From the NCBI RefSeq assembly GCF_006715165.1, contig NZ_VFMS01000001.1, forward strand, positions 4,340,001 to 4,404,000: a stretch of 64,000 nt of DNA, written 5' to 3'. The position numbers and the translations under genes are program-made. This document shows, one piece after another, positions 1 to 8,510 of the stretch. This stretch comes from Arthrobacter sp. SLBN-122. GTDB lineage: Bacteria > Actinomycetota > Actinomycetes > Actinomycetales > Micrococcaceae. The notes beneath the pieces were generated by a model, which had not been told where the DNA came from, did no database searches, and was given only the letters and a program-made list of their open reading frames with translations. The stretch's first letter is position 1. The number at the start of each line of letters is the position of its first letter.

Positions 1-892
1 GATGGTCGTCTCTATGCCGTGTTCGAAGGCAGTCCATGAAGGTGTGGAACGGTTGCAGAGGTGGGCCCGCACTGGCCTGCGCTTCCACAGGGTCAAGAAG
101 GGGGCGGGGGTCTTCTGTGTTCCATTCACCTCCGAATCGACACCGCGCGGCGGCCGCTGTCCATCTGAGTATCAACCAGGCCTGGTCTATTCCAGCATCT
201 GAGGCGGGATTTCCGGCCTCATGCATCCTGTGAGCGACTGCTTTGTACGCGTCACTGTAGGGTCGAGAGAAGTCACAGACTGCGTGAATGACGGCTGAAT
301 CAGTGATCGTCTCGAGAATTGCTGCCGCTGTGGGAAGGTCTGCCGGCTTTGGCTCACCATCACCATCGTTCCGCACTGCGGAAGCTGCTCGTCGCAGCAC
401 TTCCGTAATGATTGGCGTCAGCGTGATACTGCTTTGAATTCTCCCTGCCGCTTCGACGATGTCTTTGTCCACCGGTAGGGAGTGTTGCTGGGCCGGGGGC
501 GGAACGACCCACGGTGGCGGTGCATTTCGGCCCTTCAACAATGTAGGTCCTGTCCATGTTTCGTGGACGGGACAGACGAGTTGTCCGCGATCTGGGTGGA
601 GTGCGACGCTAGCCCCGTTGCTGCACTTTAGACATGCGTGCCAGACGATCCTCGTGGTGTTCCCGAGAAGTACCAGTCGATCGGCTAGGCTTCCCGCTGC
701 TTTACGGCAGAGAGCTAATGCTTCGCGCTCTGCAATTTCCTGACTAACGCGGCTACGGGCAGGTAGGTTTCGGTTTTGTCTGTAGGTCGAAACGGCAAGG
801 CGCCAGAGGTGCCCAGGGTGGGCGGCAGTGGCGGCATCTAACCGAGCCGCATAGCTTGCGACAGTTTCCCCGGGAAGAGGAACTGGTGTCAT
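1..892 (-). CDS. tniQ: TniQ/TnsD-like target-selection protein, cut by the left edge
   Basis: The frame is open from an ATG at 892 to the window edge (297 codons visible, C-terminus missing). The N-terminus reads TPVPLPGETVASYAARL, the usual opening of TniQ proteins (PLPGE, then a helix with SYxxRL). A zinc finger follows with C87-x2-C90 and C107-x2-H110. In Tn7-like elements TniQ/TnsD binds the attachment site and recruits TnsC. The start lies 25 bp after the tnsC stop, so it is the last gene of the tnsABC operon. It is not possible to say whether it is a short TniQ or a long TnsD, because the specificity-giving C-terminus lies outside the window. Confidence 0.85.
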   Translation of the reverse strand, partial: MTPVPLPGETVASYAARLDAATAAHPGHLWRLAVSTYRQNRNLPARSRVSQEIAEREALALCRKAAGSLADRLVLLGNTTRIVWHACLKCSNGASVALHPDRGQLVCPVHETWTGPTLLKGRNAPPPWVVPPPAQQHSLPVDKDIVEAAGRIQSSITLTPIITEVLRRAASAVRNDGDGEPKPADLPTAAAILETITDSAVIHAVCDFSRPYSDAYKAVAHRMHEAGNPASDAGIDQAWLILRWTAAAARCRFGGEWNTEDPRPLLDPVEAQASAGPPLQPFHTFMDCLRTRHRDDH

Positions 893-917
893 GGTCAGAG
901 GCAGGTCGCCGGCTTCT

Positions 918-1976
918 TCAATGTCCAATGTGCGCTCCGCGCCGCATAGCGGATTTGAAGAGACTTTCCTCGGCAATTTCTGCCGCTTTATCCTTCGCAA
1001 TTCCGAATGTAAGGACCTCGTCTTCGGGGTTTCGAAGATCTATGAGGTCCAGTGCCGCGCGGCTGACGAGCGAGTTGAGGGCACCTATTCGGCCGTTCGT
1101 AAGTGTGTGCAAATCAGCGCCTAGGGCCTTTAGCCCAAGTTGGTTTTCACCGAACAGGGGCATCGAGCTGACAAGGCTGCTGACGAGCATTTTCCAGCCC
1201 TTGGAACTCCGCTTCTCGTAGGAAACCATTTCCGCCACCCGGTATCGCTCTGCTATCTGTGCTCCTTCCGGTCCGTTAAGCAAGTTGGTGTTCTGCAGCC
1301 CGATTCCTATCAGGAGTATGGGGCAATCTATGTCATCGCCGAGTCGTCGGATAGCTGCACTGACCTTACGGGAATGCGCTCCGCCGTACTTGAGATTATG
1401 AACGTCATCTATCACGAGCAATTCTGTGCGGCAGTCGTTGATCGCATGCTGAACCATTCCCTCTAACCGTGCCTCGGTTTCGCGATGGCCGATCGGTAGC
1501 CCATAGAACTGGGCGATCATTCGATACAGCCCCAATGGTGTTCCGGTTGAGGGAAGGTTCACGTAGGCCACGGGCACCTCACCGCGTTCAACACAGCGAG
1601 GATCCTTATTCAGGCGTTGTGTGAGCAGGTCCAGCATCAGGATTCGGGCGACGGTTGTTTTGCCCGTGTATGAGTCTCCGGTCACGAGCACGCCATGACC
1701 GCCACCGCTGGCATACTGGTGTTCGCGCATCACCCTAGCGAGCACCCCCTGCACGTTCAGGTATGAGTCGTTTTTGACCATTACCCCACGAGTGATGATT
1801 CGCCGGCGCATGTCGTCAAATGCAATCTTTTGGAGCGAAGGCAGGGATAAGTATTCGTTAATGCTCACCGGGGTAGTACGCCTGCCATGATCTAGGAGCT
1901 CTTCTGTAAATCCGCGGTGGTTTTTGAGGTCCAGCCCGCTCCGCACACGGAGGGGGTATTCCATCATGTTCCCCAC
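918..1976 (-). CDS. tnsC: TnsC-like AAA+ transposition regulator
   Basis: Predicted 352 residues. Walker A is GDSYTGKT (about residues 100-107) and Walker B is LLVIDDVH (about 186-193), so this is a P-loop ATPase of the TnsC/TniB group. Such proteins assemble on DNA with ATP, link the TniQ target complex to the TnsAB transposase and provide target immunity. The start overlaps the end of tnsB by 13 bp and tniQ follows after 25 bp, so translation is probably coupled. No broken motif is seen. An alternative start at the second Met (ATGATG near 1967) is possible. Confidence 0.9.
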   Translation of the reverse strand: MGNMMEYPLRVRSGLDLKNHRGFTEELLDHGRRTTPVSINEYLSLPSLQKIAFDDMRRRIITRGVMVKNDSYLNVQGVLARVMREHQYASGGGHGVLVTGDSYTGKTTVARILMLDLLTQRLNKDPRCVERGEVPVAYVNLPSTGTPLGLYRMIAQFYGLPIGHRETEARLEGMVQHAINDCRTELLVIDDVHNLKYGGAHSRKVSAAIRRLGDDIDCPILLIGIGLQNTNLLNGPEGAQIAERYRVAEMVSYEKRSSKGWKMLVSSLVSSMPLFGENQLGLKALGADLHTLTNGRIGALNSLVSRAALDLIDLRNPEDEVLTFGIAKDKAAEIAEESLFKSAMRRGAHIGH

Positions 1977-4054
1977 CCGTTCACACCCTCGAAGCCATCC
2001 AGGTCGTCGTCGTCGGTTTCGTCATCCTCCTGCTGGAGCTGTTCATTGACCGGGGATTCATAATCCTCCTGACCGCGTAGGCTGGCTATGTTAGGCGAGC
2101 TCCCCCGCTGTGCGTCTTGGATTCCACGTTCGAGGTCTCTGGCTGCCTGCTTCTTCCGCTGCCGTCTGAGCTCCTGTAGCGCATCTTCAAGGAAGTTCCT
2201 CGTGGTAGAAGCCTCAGTGAGTGCTGGATCCACGCCTCCATCATCGAGAATTTGAAGTGCGAGATCGCGGACCTCTTTTGAAAACGGCTTGTCGAGCCGG
2301 TCCTCTTTCCATTCGCAGGCGATGTAGTCCTGGGCGGCTGGGTCATAGACCCAGACAACCCTTGGATCTGCCGGCATGTAGTGAACTTCCCACTTTCCGT
2401 TCAGCTCAGTACCGGAGGTGCGTTGCCGGAGGTGGCCGAGGCCCGGAGCGTCGTACATCCGGTATTCAATCTGGACGCCGTCTTTTTGGATTGTTCGGGT
2501 AACAACAGGCAGGAGCCCGACGTAGTCTTTCCGGCTCAGCGGTTTGGGTACAAATCCGACATAGGGAAACATGGCCCTGTATTCGGCGTTGGGACTCAAG
2601 AGAGCACCACCGCCCAGACGCGGGTCGCGTAGCCCATCCGTGGGTGTGTTCTGCCAGTAATGGACAAGCCACCTGTCCAGTAACCAGGCAAATTCCCCTA
2701 GCGTCAACAAGTCTTTCCTGTTTGGTTTCTTGTCACCCCCACTTGAGATGGAACCGCCAGTGAACCCTGGCAAATGCGCCAGGAACATGGTTTTCAGAGT
2801 CCCGAACAAGCGCTCTGCAATTCCCTTATCCGTGGGGGAATACGGTGCTGCCCTGACGAGGGTGATGCCTAACTGCCGGCACGTCGCGTCTACGACGTTG
2901 GAACGATAGTCGCGTCCGTTATCGGTCATAATGAGCCGCGGCCGGATCAGCGGGAGCATTCCGTCAAACCGGTCGCGCTCTTCGGCGTCGAACATCTGGA
3001 CCCAGGGCAGGTCCCGGCGCTCCGTTTCCCACCGGTTCTTTAACTCCTCTGGCAAGTCGTAGCGTGGACGCGGCGTCATCGCCTGTGCGATCATGAAGGC
3101 AAGATCCGCACCGCATATATCCTTTGCTAGCGCGAAGGCGCTTACTGTTCGGGTTGCCTGGTCACTCATCATGGACAGATCGGGTCTTTGAACCGAGCCG
3201 TCCGGAAAGATGAGCATTATGTCAGGGCGTGTGGAATCTACCTGCATGCGGGATCCTGGCATTAGCGCCGGATGGGCCCGATACATCCAGTTCGGGGCGT
3301 TGGCTGCTGAGCGGCGGTTTGCGGCATCGCCATCCAAATACATCCCATGGGAGAGTTCGTCCAGGATTTGCTTCAATCGCCGGTCCCCCGGAATGCTGAA
3401 GTCTCTCTCATCCAGTTTCTGGACGCGCGCTCGGACCATATCGACGCGCTGCTTCTTACTCACCCTTGGCCGGTGCACAAGTTCCTTATTGACACGTCGA
3501 CAGACTTCCAGCACTTCCGGGGCGATTCCATCAGTCACTCTGTGATTACCTGTTTTGCGTCCGTCAATAAGGCCAGCCGGACCATCCTGCAAATATGCTG
3601 TCGCGCGGCGGAATAGCGTTGAACGAGACACAGCCACCATCTTGGCCAGCTGGGGATCGCGTGACTTCAATTGCTCGCCCAGAGCTTTTAACTCGGCGGC
3701 TTTGACACCAGCTCTGGACCAAATCGAAGAACCTAAGCCGTAGCCTTCGCGGTAGCCTTCTGCCCCTGCCGGTTTACCTAGAGCAACTTCCTCGATGTCG
3801 GCAAGGCTGCGGTCGATGTCCCTAAGAATCTCGCTTCCGTTGCGGCTAAGTCCCAATGCGGCTGTATTCAGCTTTGTTATCCCTTGGCTTAGGCGGTCGC
3901 TGGGCGGGTTTTCGAGGCCCACTCTGCCGATGGACGCGATCAATCTTTCGTCCGCGCCAGCGTCGTAAAGGCCTAGGACACTTCCGGCGATGTCAGTGAT
4001 TTCCCACTGTCGTTTCAGATACGTCACCACGTCGCCGATACGAAAAATGTTCAT
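1964..4054 (-). CDS. tnsB: TnsB-like DDE transposase
   Basis: Predicted 696 residues, the usual size of TnsB/TniA. A helix-turn-helix lies around 135-170 (VSRSTLFRRATAYL). The retroviral-integrase-fold catalytic residues are D273 (QVDSTRPD), D378 (IMTDNGRDY) and E414 (KGIAERLFGTLK); the last two are separated by 35 residues as in D,D-35-E enzymes. A Mu-transposase-type C-terminal domain follows, and the tail is acidic. TnsB binds the transposon ends and joins the 3' strands to the target. It overlaps tnsA by 4 bp (ATGA), so TnsA and TnsB are made together. All catalytic residues are present, so it looks active. Confidence 0.93.
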   Translation of the reverse strand: MNIFRIGDVVTYLKRQWEITDIAGSVLGLYDAGADERLIASIGRVGLENPPSDRLSQGITKLNTAALGLSRNGSEILRDIDRSLADIEEVALGKPAGAEGYREGYGLGSSIWSRAGVKAAELKALGEQLKSRDPQLAKMVAVSRSTLFRRATAYLQDGPAGLIDGRKTGNHRVTDGIAPEVLEVCRRVNKELVHRPRVSKKQRVDMVRARVQKLDERDFSIPGDRRLKQILDELSHGMYLDGDAANRRSAANAPNWMYRAHPALMPGSRMQVDSTRPDIMLIFPDGSVQRPDLSMMSDQATRTVSAFALAKDICGADLAFMIAQAMTPRPRYDLPEELKNRWETERRDLPWVQMFDAEERDRFDGMLPLIRPRLIMTDNGRDYRSNVVDATCRQLGITLVRAAPYSPTDKGIAERLFGTLKTMFLAHLPGFTGGSISSGGDKKPNRKDLLTLGEFAWLLDRWLVHYWQNTPTDGLRDPRLGGGALLSPNAEYRAMFPYVGFVPKPLSRKDYVGLLPVVTRTIQKDGVQIEYRMYDAPGLGHLRQRTSGTELNGKWEVHYMPADPRVVWVYDPAAQDYIACEWKEDRLDKPFSKEVRDLALQILDDGGVDPALTEASTTRNFLEDALQELRRQRKKQAARDLERGIQDAQRGSSPNIASLRGQEDYESPVNEQLQQEDDETDDDDLDGFEGVNGWGT

Positions 4055-4968
4055 TTCTTACCTTCTCCATCTCCTGCAATAACCATGAGACCGGGGTATA
4101 AGGGGCCTTGCTCGAGCGGCACAACTCGTCGGTGGAACATCATGTTCGATAGCAGCGCGTAGCCAATGCCCAGCCCCTCACGGGGGTCCAGACGAAACGC
4201 CGCTTCCTCCATCGTCCGCGGTACCGCCAAGAAATCAGCAAGCTCAATCGCCAGAGCTGGGTCCGGAATGTACTCCTCGTATCGGAAAGCGCACATCCAT
4301 TCGAGGTTGTCCCTCTGCCACCCTTGGCAGCCGTGCATAACGCAGTATCGCCAATTCTGACTAGCGCAGGCTTTTTCAGTAAGGACGGCGGCATGGACGA
4401 ATCTGTCGTGAGTGGCAAATTCCAGAGGCTTGACGTCTACAATCAAGGTCGTTCCATCGCGCAGCCGTGCGGCGAAATCAGGGTAATGAATCGTCCGGTC
4501 GCCGAACACAAGGCCGAAGGGTTGCGCAGCGACGCGCACGACCTCTCCCCCGTGATCCAGCTCCATCAAGCAGGCGAGTTCGGTCAGTGACTCGAACATG
4601 ACCATGTTGCGATCGTCGCCGAAAGGATATAGCCCAGGATAGTTGCGCCTGTGGGGAAACTCGCTACTCCTTCGGCACGGTTCAAAGGTGACCGGATCCA
4701 AGTCGCGGGCGGGTTCATTCAGAAACCACCACTTGCGCCTCCCGCCCATTCCCTTAGTGATTAACAAAGGATGGGGCGTGTCGTTGACGACATCAGCGTA
4801 CGGATTGTTGTGAAGGATCGGCACTTTTTTGATCGTTCTCTTGATCCGTCTTCTTGTCCTAAGCGGAGGACGGAAGACGCAGTGTTTAGATTTAGCCGTT
4901 TCACAAAGTCGTAGACCACGAGCTTCGTCTGGCATATGTGAATTGAGCTGACACTTGGCGAAGGCCAA
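4051..4968 (-). CDS. tnsA: TnsA-like transposon endonuclease
   Basis: Predicted 305 residues. The central part matches the TnsA N-terminal nuclease fold: an acidic helix FESLTELACLMELD (about 125-138), then HYPDFAARLRDG with D164, and TLIVDVKP with D178 and K180. This is the E/D/(Q)xK layout of type II restriction-enzyme-like nucleases. TnsA cuts the 5' strands and makes transposition cut-and-paste rather than replicative. It is the first gene of the minus-strand operon. The start is uncertain: the Met at residue 12 is an alternative, and the first 45 residues are basic and poorly conserved in character. Confidence 0.85.
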   Translation of the reverse strand: MAFAKCQLNSHMPDEARGLRLCETAKSKHCVFRPPLRTRRRIKRTIKKVPILHNNPYADVVNDTPHPLLITKGMGGRRKWWFLNEPARDLDPVTFEPCRRSSEFPHRRNYPGLYPFGDDRNMVMFESLTELACLMELDHGGEVVRVAAQPFGLVFGDRTIHYPDFAARLRDGTTLIVDVKPLEFATHDRFVHAAVLTEKACASQNWRYCVMHGCQGWQRDNLEWMCAFRYEEYIPDPALAIELADFLAVPRTMEEAAFRLDPREGLGIGYALLSNMMFHRRVVPLEQGPLYPGLMVIAGDGEGKK

Positions 4969-5221
4969 GGGAAGTTAGGCTAATCCCGCGTGAAATAGGG
5001 CCATAGCTGCAAACCACTAAGCGAGGACTCTTGACGGTCCAGGCAGCGCAAAAATCAGGTTCTTCAATAAAGCTACGCCTTCCGCACCAATTTGCAAGAG
5101 CATTAGAAATATTTTTGCCTGCGAATCAGATGTCTATGCGTAAAGGAAATAGAAGTATTAGAAGAAATAGAAGTATTAAGATTCCGAGCATGGAAACCTG
5201 TCAGCTGCGTATGCTGGCTAT
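4969..5221. other. Gene-free, AT-rich gap upstream of tnsA; expected transposon end
   Basis: No convincing gene. In Tn7-type elements the end next to tnsA lies within a few hundred bases upstream and carries several TnsB binding sites. The stretch 5090-5185 is clearly more AT-rich than its surroundings. I could not identify a TGT/ACA terminus with a target duplication, so the exact boundary is not called. Confidence 0.4.
5146..5180. repeat. Two tandem 18-bp AT-rich repeats
   Basis: The 15-mer GAAATAGAAGTATTA occurs at 5146-5160 and again at 5164-5178, a head-to-tail repeat with a period of 18 bp. A related GAAATA stands at 5106. Tandem sites of about 20 bp are what TnsB-bound ends look like, but the unit could equally be an operator or promoter region for the divergent genes. 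Confidence 0.6.
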
Positions 5222-6016
5222 ATGCCTGATACTCATCCCCTAGCGCTCTTCGGGGACTGGCACGGGGCTTCCGGTTGGGCTCTGACAGCCATTCGTTCAG
5301 CAGCACGCGAAGGCGTTCGCACGGCTGTGCACGTAGGAGACTTCGGGCTCGACTGGCCGGGCGCAAAGCGGGGGCGTTACGAGGCAAAACTCAACAAGTA
5401 CCTGATGGACTTGGGGATCACGCTCGTCGTCTCCGGTGGGAACCACGACAACTGGGACACGCTTGAGAAGCTCGTCGTCGAAGATGACGGCTTGGCAACT
5501 ATTCGATCAAACATCCGGGTACTACCCCGCGGCGGCAGAACCATCATCGACGGCCTTGTCATCGGCGGCTTGGGCGGCGCGTTCAGCGTCGACTACGAGT
5601 ACAGAGTCGAGGGGAAGGATTGGTGGCCTAACGAGGAACCCACCCGTCAGGAAGCTGAAGCCCTCATCGCCGAGGGCCCCGTCGACATCCTGATAACCCA
5701 CGATGCACCTGCAGGCGTTCCGCTGAAGGGAGACTTTCAACTCAGCGCAGAACTAACTGAGAAGGCGAACAGAACCCGCGGGCTCCTGAGAGAAGTAGTC
5801 GATGCGCTGGCCGTGCCTCATCTGTTTTGCGGTCACTGGCATCAGCGGCGCATTCACGAACTGCGCCATCCCAATGGAACGGTCACGAGGGTCGACGTAC
5901 TCAATATGGAAAACTCACGTCACGGTAACGGAGTTCTCGTTTGGCCTGGCAAGCCTCCGCTTCGGATTGAACCGCTCGAAATCAGGGACCTGCAGGTACC
6001 TGCTTCTTCGCGATAA
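5222..6016 (+). CDS. Calcineurin-like metallophosphoesterase
   Basis: Predicted 264 residues. The metal-binding motifs of the family are present in order: GDWHG (D12, H14), VGDFG (D40), GGNHDNW, THDAP and GHWH near residue 205. These ligate a two-metal centre that hydrolyses phosphomono- or diesters, so a cytosolic phosphatase or nuclease is likely; the substrate cannot be told. No signal peptide. The gene lies next to the presumed transposon end, is divergent from tnsA, and is followed 18 bp later by a short unknown gene. No strong ribosome-binding site precedes the ATG. Confidence 0.85.
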   Translation: MPDTHPLALFGDWHGASGWALTAIRSAAREGVRTAVHVGDFGLDWPGAKRGRYEAKLNKYLMDLGITLVVSGGNHDNWDTLEKLVVEDDGLATIRSNIRVLPRGGRTIIDGLVIGGLGGAFSVDYEYRVEGKDWWPNEEPTRQEAEALIAEGPVDILITHDAPAGVPLKGDFQLSAELTEKANRTRGLLREVVDALAVPHLFCGHWHQRRIHELRHPNGTVTRVDVLNMENSRHGNGVLVWPGKPPLRIEPLEIRDLQVPASSR

Positions 6017-6034
6017 CTGACCTAAAGTAGCTGC

Positions 6035-6445
6035 ATGGACGCGGCCGAGTGGGCGCACGAACTGGCCTATTCATTGCGTGCTGGCCCAGGAACACCTTCC
6101 TTACTGACAATCGCTACGTGTGTCGGCCCCGCTGCCAGCAGGGAAGTTATAGCAACGGCCAAACGAGTAGTCGGGGAGGCCGGATGGCCGATCTATGAGC
6201 TCGTCGCTCGCGAGGTAGCCCCTGATCCGTCACTTCTGCGCGAAAGCGGCTTCCTAATCCTTCGGGACGTTCGCCAACCGTTAGCCCCAGCCGTGCCGGT
6301 TCTCATTGGCGCACACCAACTAAATATCAGTCGTGGCCTGCCAGTCGGTCTCCTAATCGTCGGGTCTCCAGCGGGAATTAAGGGCCTGCGGAGACATCCC
6401 GGATTAGGCTTTCTCAGCCGCGCCGAGTGGGTAGTACAGAACTAG
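6035..6445 (+). CDS. Hypothetical protein, possibly a degenerate AAA ATPase fragment
   Basis: Predicted 136 residues, 18 bp behind the phosphoesterase and probably co-transcribed. Not recognised with confidence. The C-terminal third (PVLIGAHQL, then LPVGLLIVGSPAGIKGL and SRAEWV) resembles the Walker B to sensor 1 region of small AAA ATPases (LLIDExQ, then LPVxLxxAGLPxL and RAE), but the Walker B acid is replaced by Gly and there is no Walker A. It may be a non-catalytic relative or a remnant; this is inference from pattern only. Confidence 0.55.
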   Translation: MDAAEWAHELAYSLRAGPGTPSLLTIATCVGPAASREVIATAKRVVGEAGWPIYELVAREVAPDPSLLRESGFLILRDVRQPLAPAVPVLIGAHQLNISRGLPVGLLIVGSPAGIKGLRRHPGLGFLSRAEWVVQN

Positions 6446-6581
6446 CGTAGGACCAGCCTTCGGTAAACTCAGCCGAATTGTCCTCGGTACTACGCAACTC
6501 CCAGGCATCATGTCCAGGCACGGCCTTCACGACGTCGCTGGCCCCAAGAGTCATGTCTGAGGCCGCGGCTACACTCTCACC

Positions 6582-6899
6582 ATGGTGCAAGAGCTACGCA
6601 ATGACGATGCGGGCCGCTACCTTGTGACCACTGCGACGGGCAGCCAGTATCTGCTGGATCTGACCAACAGGACAGTGCAACGGGTTATGGCCGCGACCGC
6701 TCCACTCGTCGAGTATTTGGATGTGGGGTTCTCGCAGCTTCGCCGCGATGGAGAGTCCCTGGAGCTGCTCCTGCTTGAGTCTTGCACCGTAGGTTGGCCC
6801 GCCCGGTACTGGCTCCAAATCCGCGACGACCACGTTGTTACTCTCAGAACCACCTCCCCCGTAGTGGACATCGTCTGTCTAGACCCACTGGATGCGTGA
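6582..6899 (+). CDS. Small hypothetical protein
   Basis: Predicted 105 residues, soluble, no signal or membrane segment. The sequence alternates short beta-like stretches (YLVTTATGSQYLLDL, YWLQIRDDHVVTLRTT), suggesting a small beta-rich domain. The ATG directly follows the CACC of ctctcaccatggtg. Codon use fits its neighbours. No family recognised. Confidence 0.55.
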   Translation: MVQELRNDDAGRYLVTTATGSQYLLDLTNRTVQRVMAATAPLVEYLDVGFSQLRRDGESLELLLLESCTVGWPARYWLQIRDDHVVTLRTTSPVVDIVCLDPLDA

Positions 6900-7242
6900 C
6901 CTGTGGGGCCTCACCGAGACGTACGCTACACGTCGCATCGCGACTGTTGCTACCTCTGATTTGGGTGGCAAACATTGCCTCGTTTCGCCCGCGTCAGGCT
7001 CCTCGCCTCGGTGGTCATATCGCGGCAATCTGTCGGCCTTGCTCCCGAAGCGCGCTTTCCTATGGCAAAAGTCCGACAGATCGCTCAGAGCAGGGCGGCG
7101 GAAGCGACCACCGACGATCCGCCGAGACGTCTGATCCAGATTCGAACAACCCGACTACAGCTGCCGCCGGCATTCGTGGCGTTATCGCTACCAATATGAA
7201 ATGGCTGCCGTCACATCGCTATGACAGCTAATGTCCGGATCA
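6900..7242. other. Gap with no recognised gene
   Basis: Several short overlapping frames exist but none shows a family motif, a good ribosome-binding site or consistent third-position GC. I see nothing supportable here. Confidence 0.5.
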
Positions 7243-7440
7243 ACACGGTGAGCGGGCCGCCAGGAACGGACTGGCCGCGGCACCAGAAAACCGACGACCA
7301 GGAGGAACGGGTCCTGGGCGTGTGGCTGCACATCCAACGCGCCGATTACCGGGCCTGAGAGCTCACCGCAGACAAGGAGAAGCAACTCAACAAGTCCTTT
7401 CTTGGCTGGCGGCGCGGCCCCGTGCGGCGGGACGCGAACA
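7243..7440 (+). pseudogene. Fragment of an HA-domain protein gene with frameshift and stop
   Basis: From 7269 the frame reads DWPRHQKTDDQEER then LGVWLHIQRADYRA, closely matching the second HA repeat of the proteins at 10546 and 18783. It is broken by TGA exactly where the intact copies have a Gly codon, then continues in the same frame with ELTADKEKQLNK and ends GWRRGPVRR. A one-base insertion just before 7269 separates it from the upstream AGR-type codons. It is therefore a relic of the last third of such a gene, with no start of its own. Confidence 0.8.
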
Positions 7441-7496
7441 TCGTCTCGATTCATGTCCATTCGATCTAGGTGTTACCGGCCAGTAGTGTTGTGAAA

Positions 7497-7537
7497 GAAG
7501 GCCCGCGAGCCCCCACTGCGGGCTTTCGTCTTTTCTT
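7497..7537 (+). terminator. Hairpin terminator behind the HA fragment
   Basis: GCCCGC at 7501-7506 pairs with GCGGGC at 7518-7523, and the stem is extended by AA/TT, followed by TTTCGTCTTTT. It has the shape of an intrinsic terminator for the plus strand and sits about 60 bp behind the HA relic. Confidence 0.65.
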
Positions 7538-8510
7538 GGTCGACGTCTCAGCAAGACAGCAGGAAGCTGGAGAGCTGTTTTTGGAAGGAATTGCCCCGGG
7601 GCTACTCCGGTTTAGGAGCTTTGGGACACTGTGATTTCCCACCCGCGCCCCCTGGCCAAGGCCGGTGACAGATCCGGCTTCCCTCCCGGGTGTTAGCTGC
7701 ACCAGGGCACGGGCCAGTGGATTCACCAACGTTTTCTCGACCGCTGACCTAACCCCCGGCCGCCGAAGTCCGGGTCGCCCACCGCGGACTCCGTGACGGT
7801 TCGGTCCACGGCAGGCTGTACCGAGAGGCTGACCGAACCGTGATCTCCACACTGCCGACAAACACAGCGCAGTGGTTGCCGTGGAACTCGTGGCCCCCAC
7901 CGCCGGAGACAGGGTCGAAGTCTTCTCACGCTCGCTAAGCCTGAGGCCCATAAAGCGCGAACTCGACAGCGCGTGTGAACGCCCAACCCCAACCTGGGCG
8001 CCCTACACTTCACCGCTGACGGCGCCCCCGGGGGTGGCCAGAGGCTTCTCTCCCCATCCGCTCAGACCGAGGGCGCATCGCGTTCGCCGGTGCGCGCGAG
8101 TCTGGGCCTTTTGCAAAACGCGCAATTCCGAGGTTGCCCTAATAGGAGTTCGGCTGCATCTCTCAAGTAAACGGCCACGTGGGAAGGTCAGCAAACCCGT
8201 TTATACCGTCAAACAGGGCGACGCTTCAAAGACCCCTAAGGGGGGACGAACTCAAAGCGCGCCTCGTTAGGGGATTGCGGAAGGGGGGCATCTCCATTGA
8301 CGAAGGTAGGCCGACTAGAGCAATCTCATCCCACGGGAGACTCAGTCCGTGGTCTTAGCCCTCTGTTTGCTGGAGGAGGCGGCGCTAAGCAAACGCGCCT
8401 GAAATTTAGCCGCGCCGCTTTTGTAGGGAACTCGCAAGCCAACGAGCGGCTCCGCCGCGCCTAACGCCAAGCGTCTACCGGCAAAGGGACGCTCATAGAA
8501 AGCTCTCTCG
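7538..8510. other. 970-bp gap with no recognised gene
   Basis: Open frames exist on both strands (for example a minus frame over 7466-7951), but their translations are rich in Arg, Pro and Ser without motifs, as expected for shadow frames in GC-rich DNA. No RNA gene was recognised. The promoter of the secreted protein at 8511 presumably lies at the right end. Confidence 0.5.

Noticed and set aside
7466..7951. A 161-codon minus-strand frame in the 7.5-8.5 kb gap
   Set aside because: The translation is Arg/Pro/Ser-rich without motifs and it overlaps the terminator at 7497; typical shadow of GC-rich DNA.
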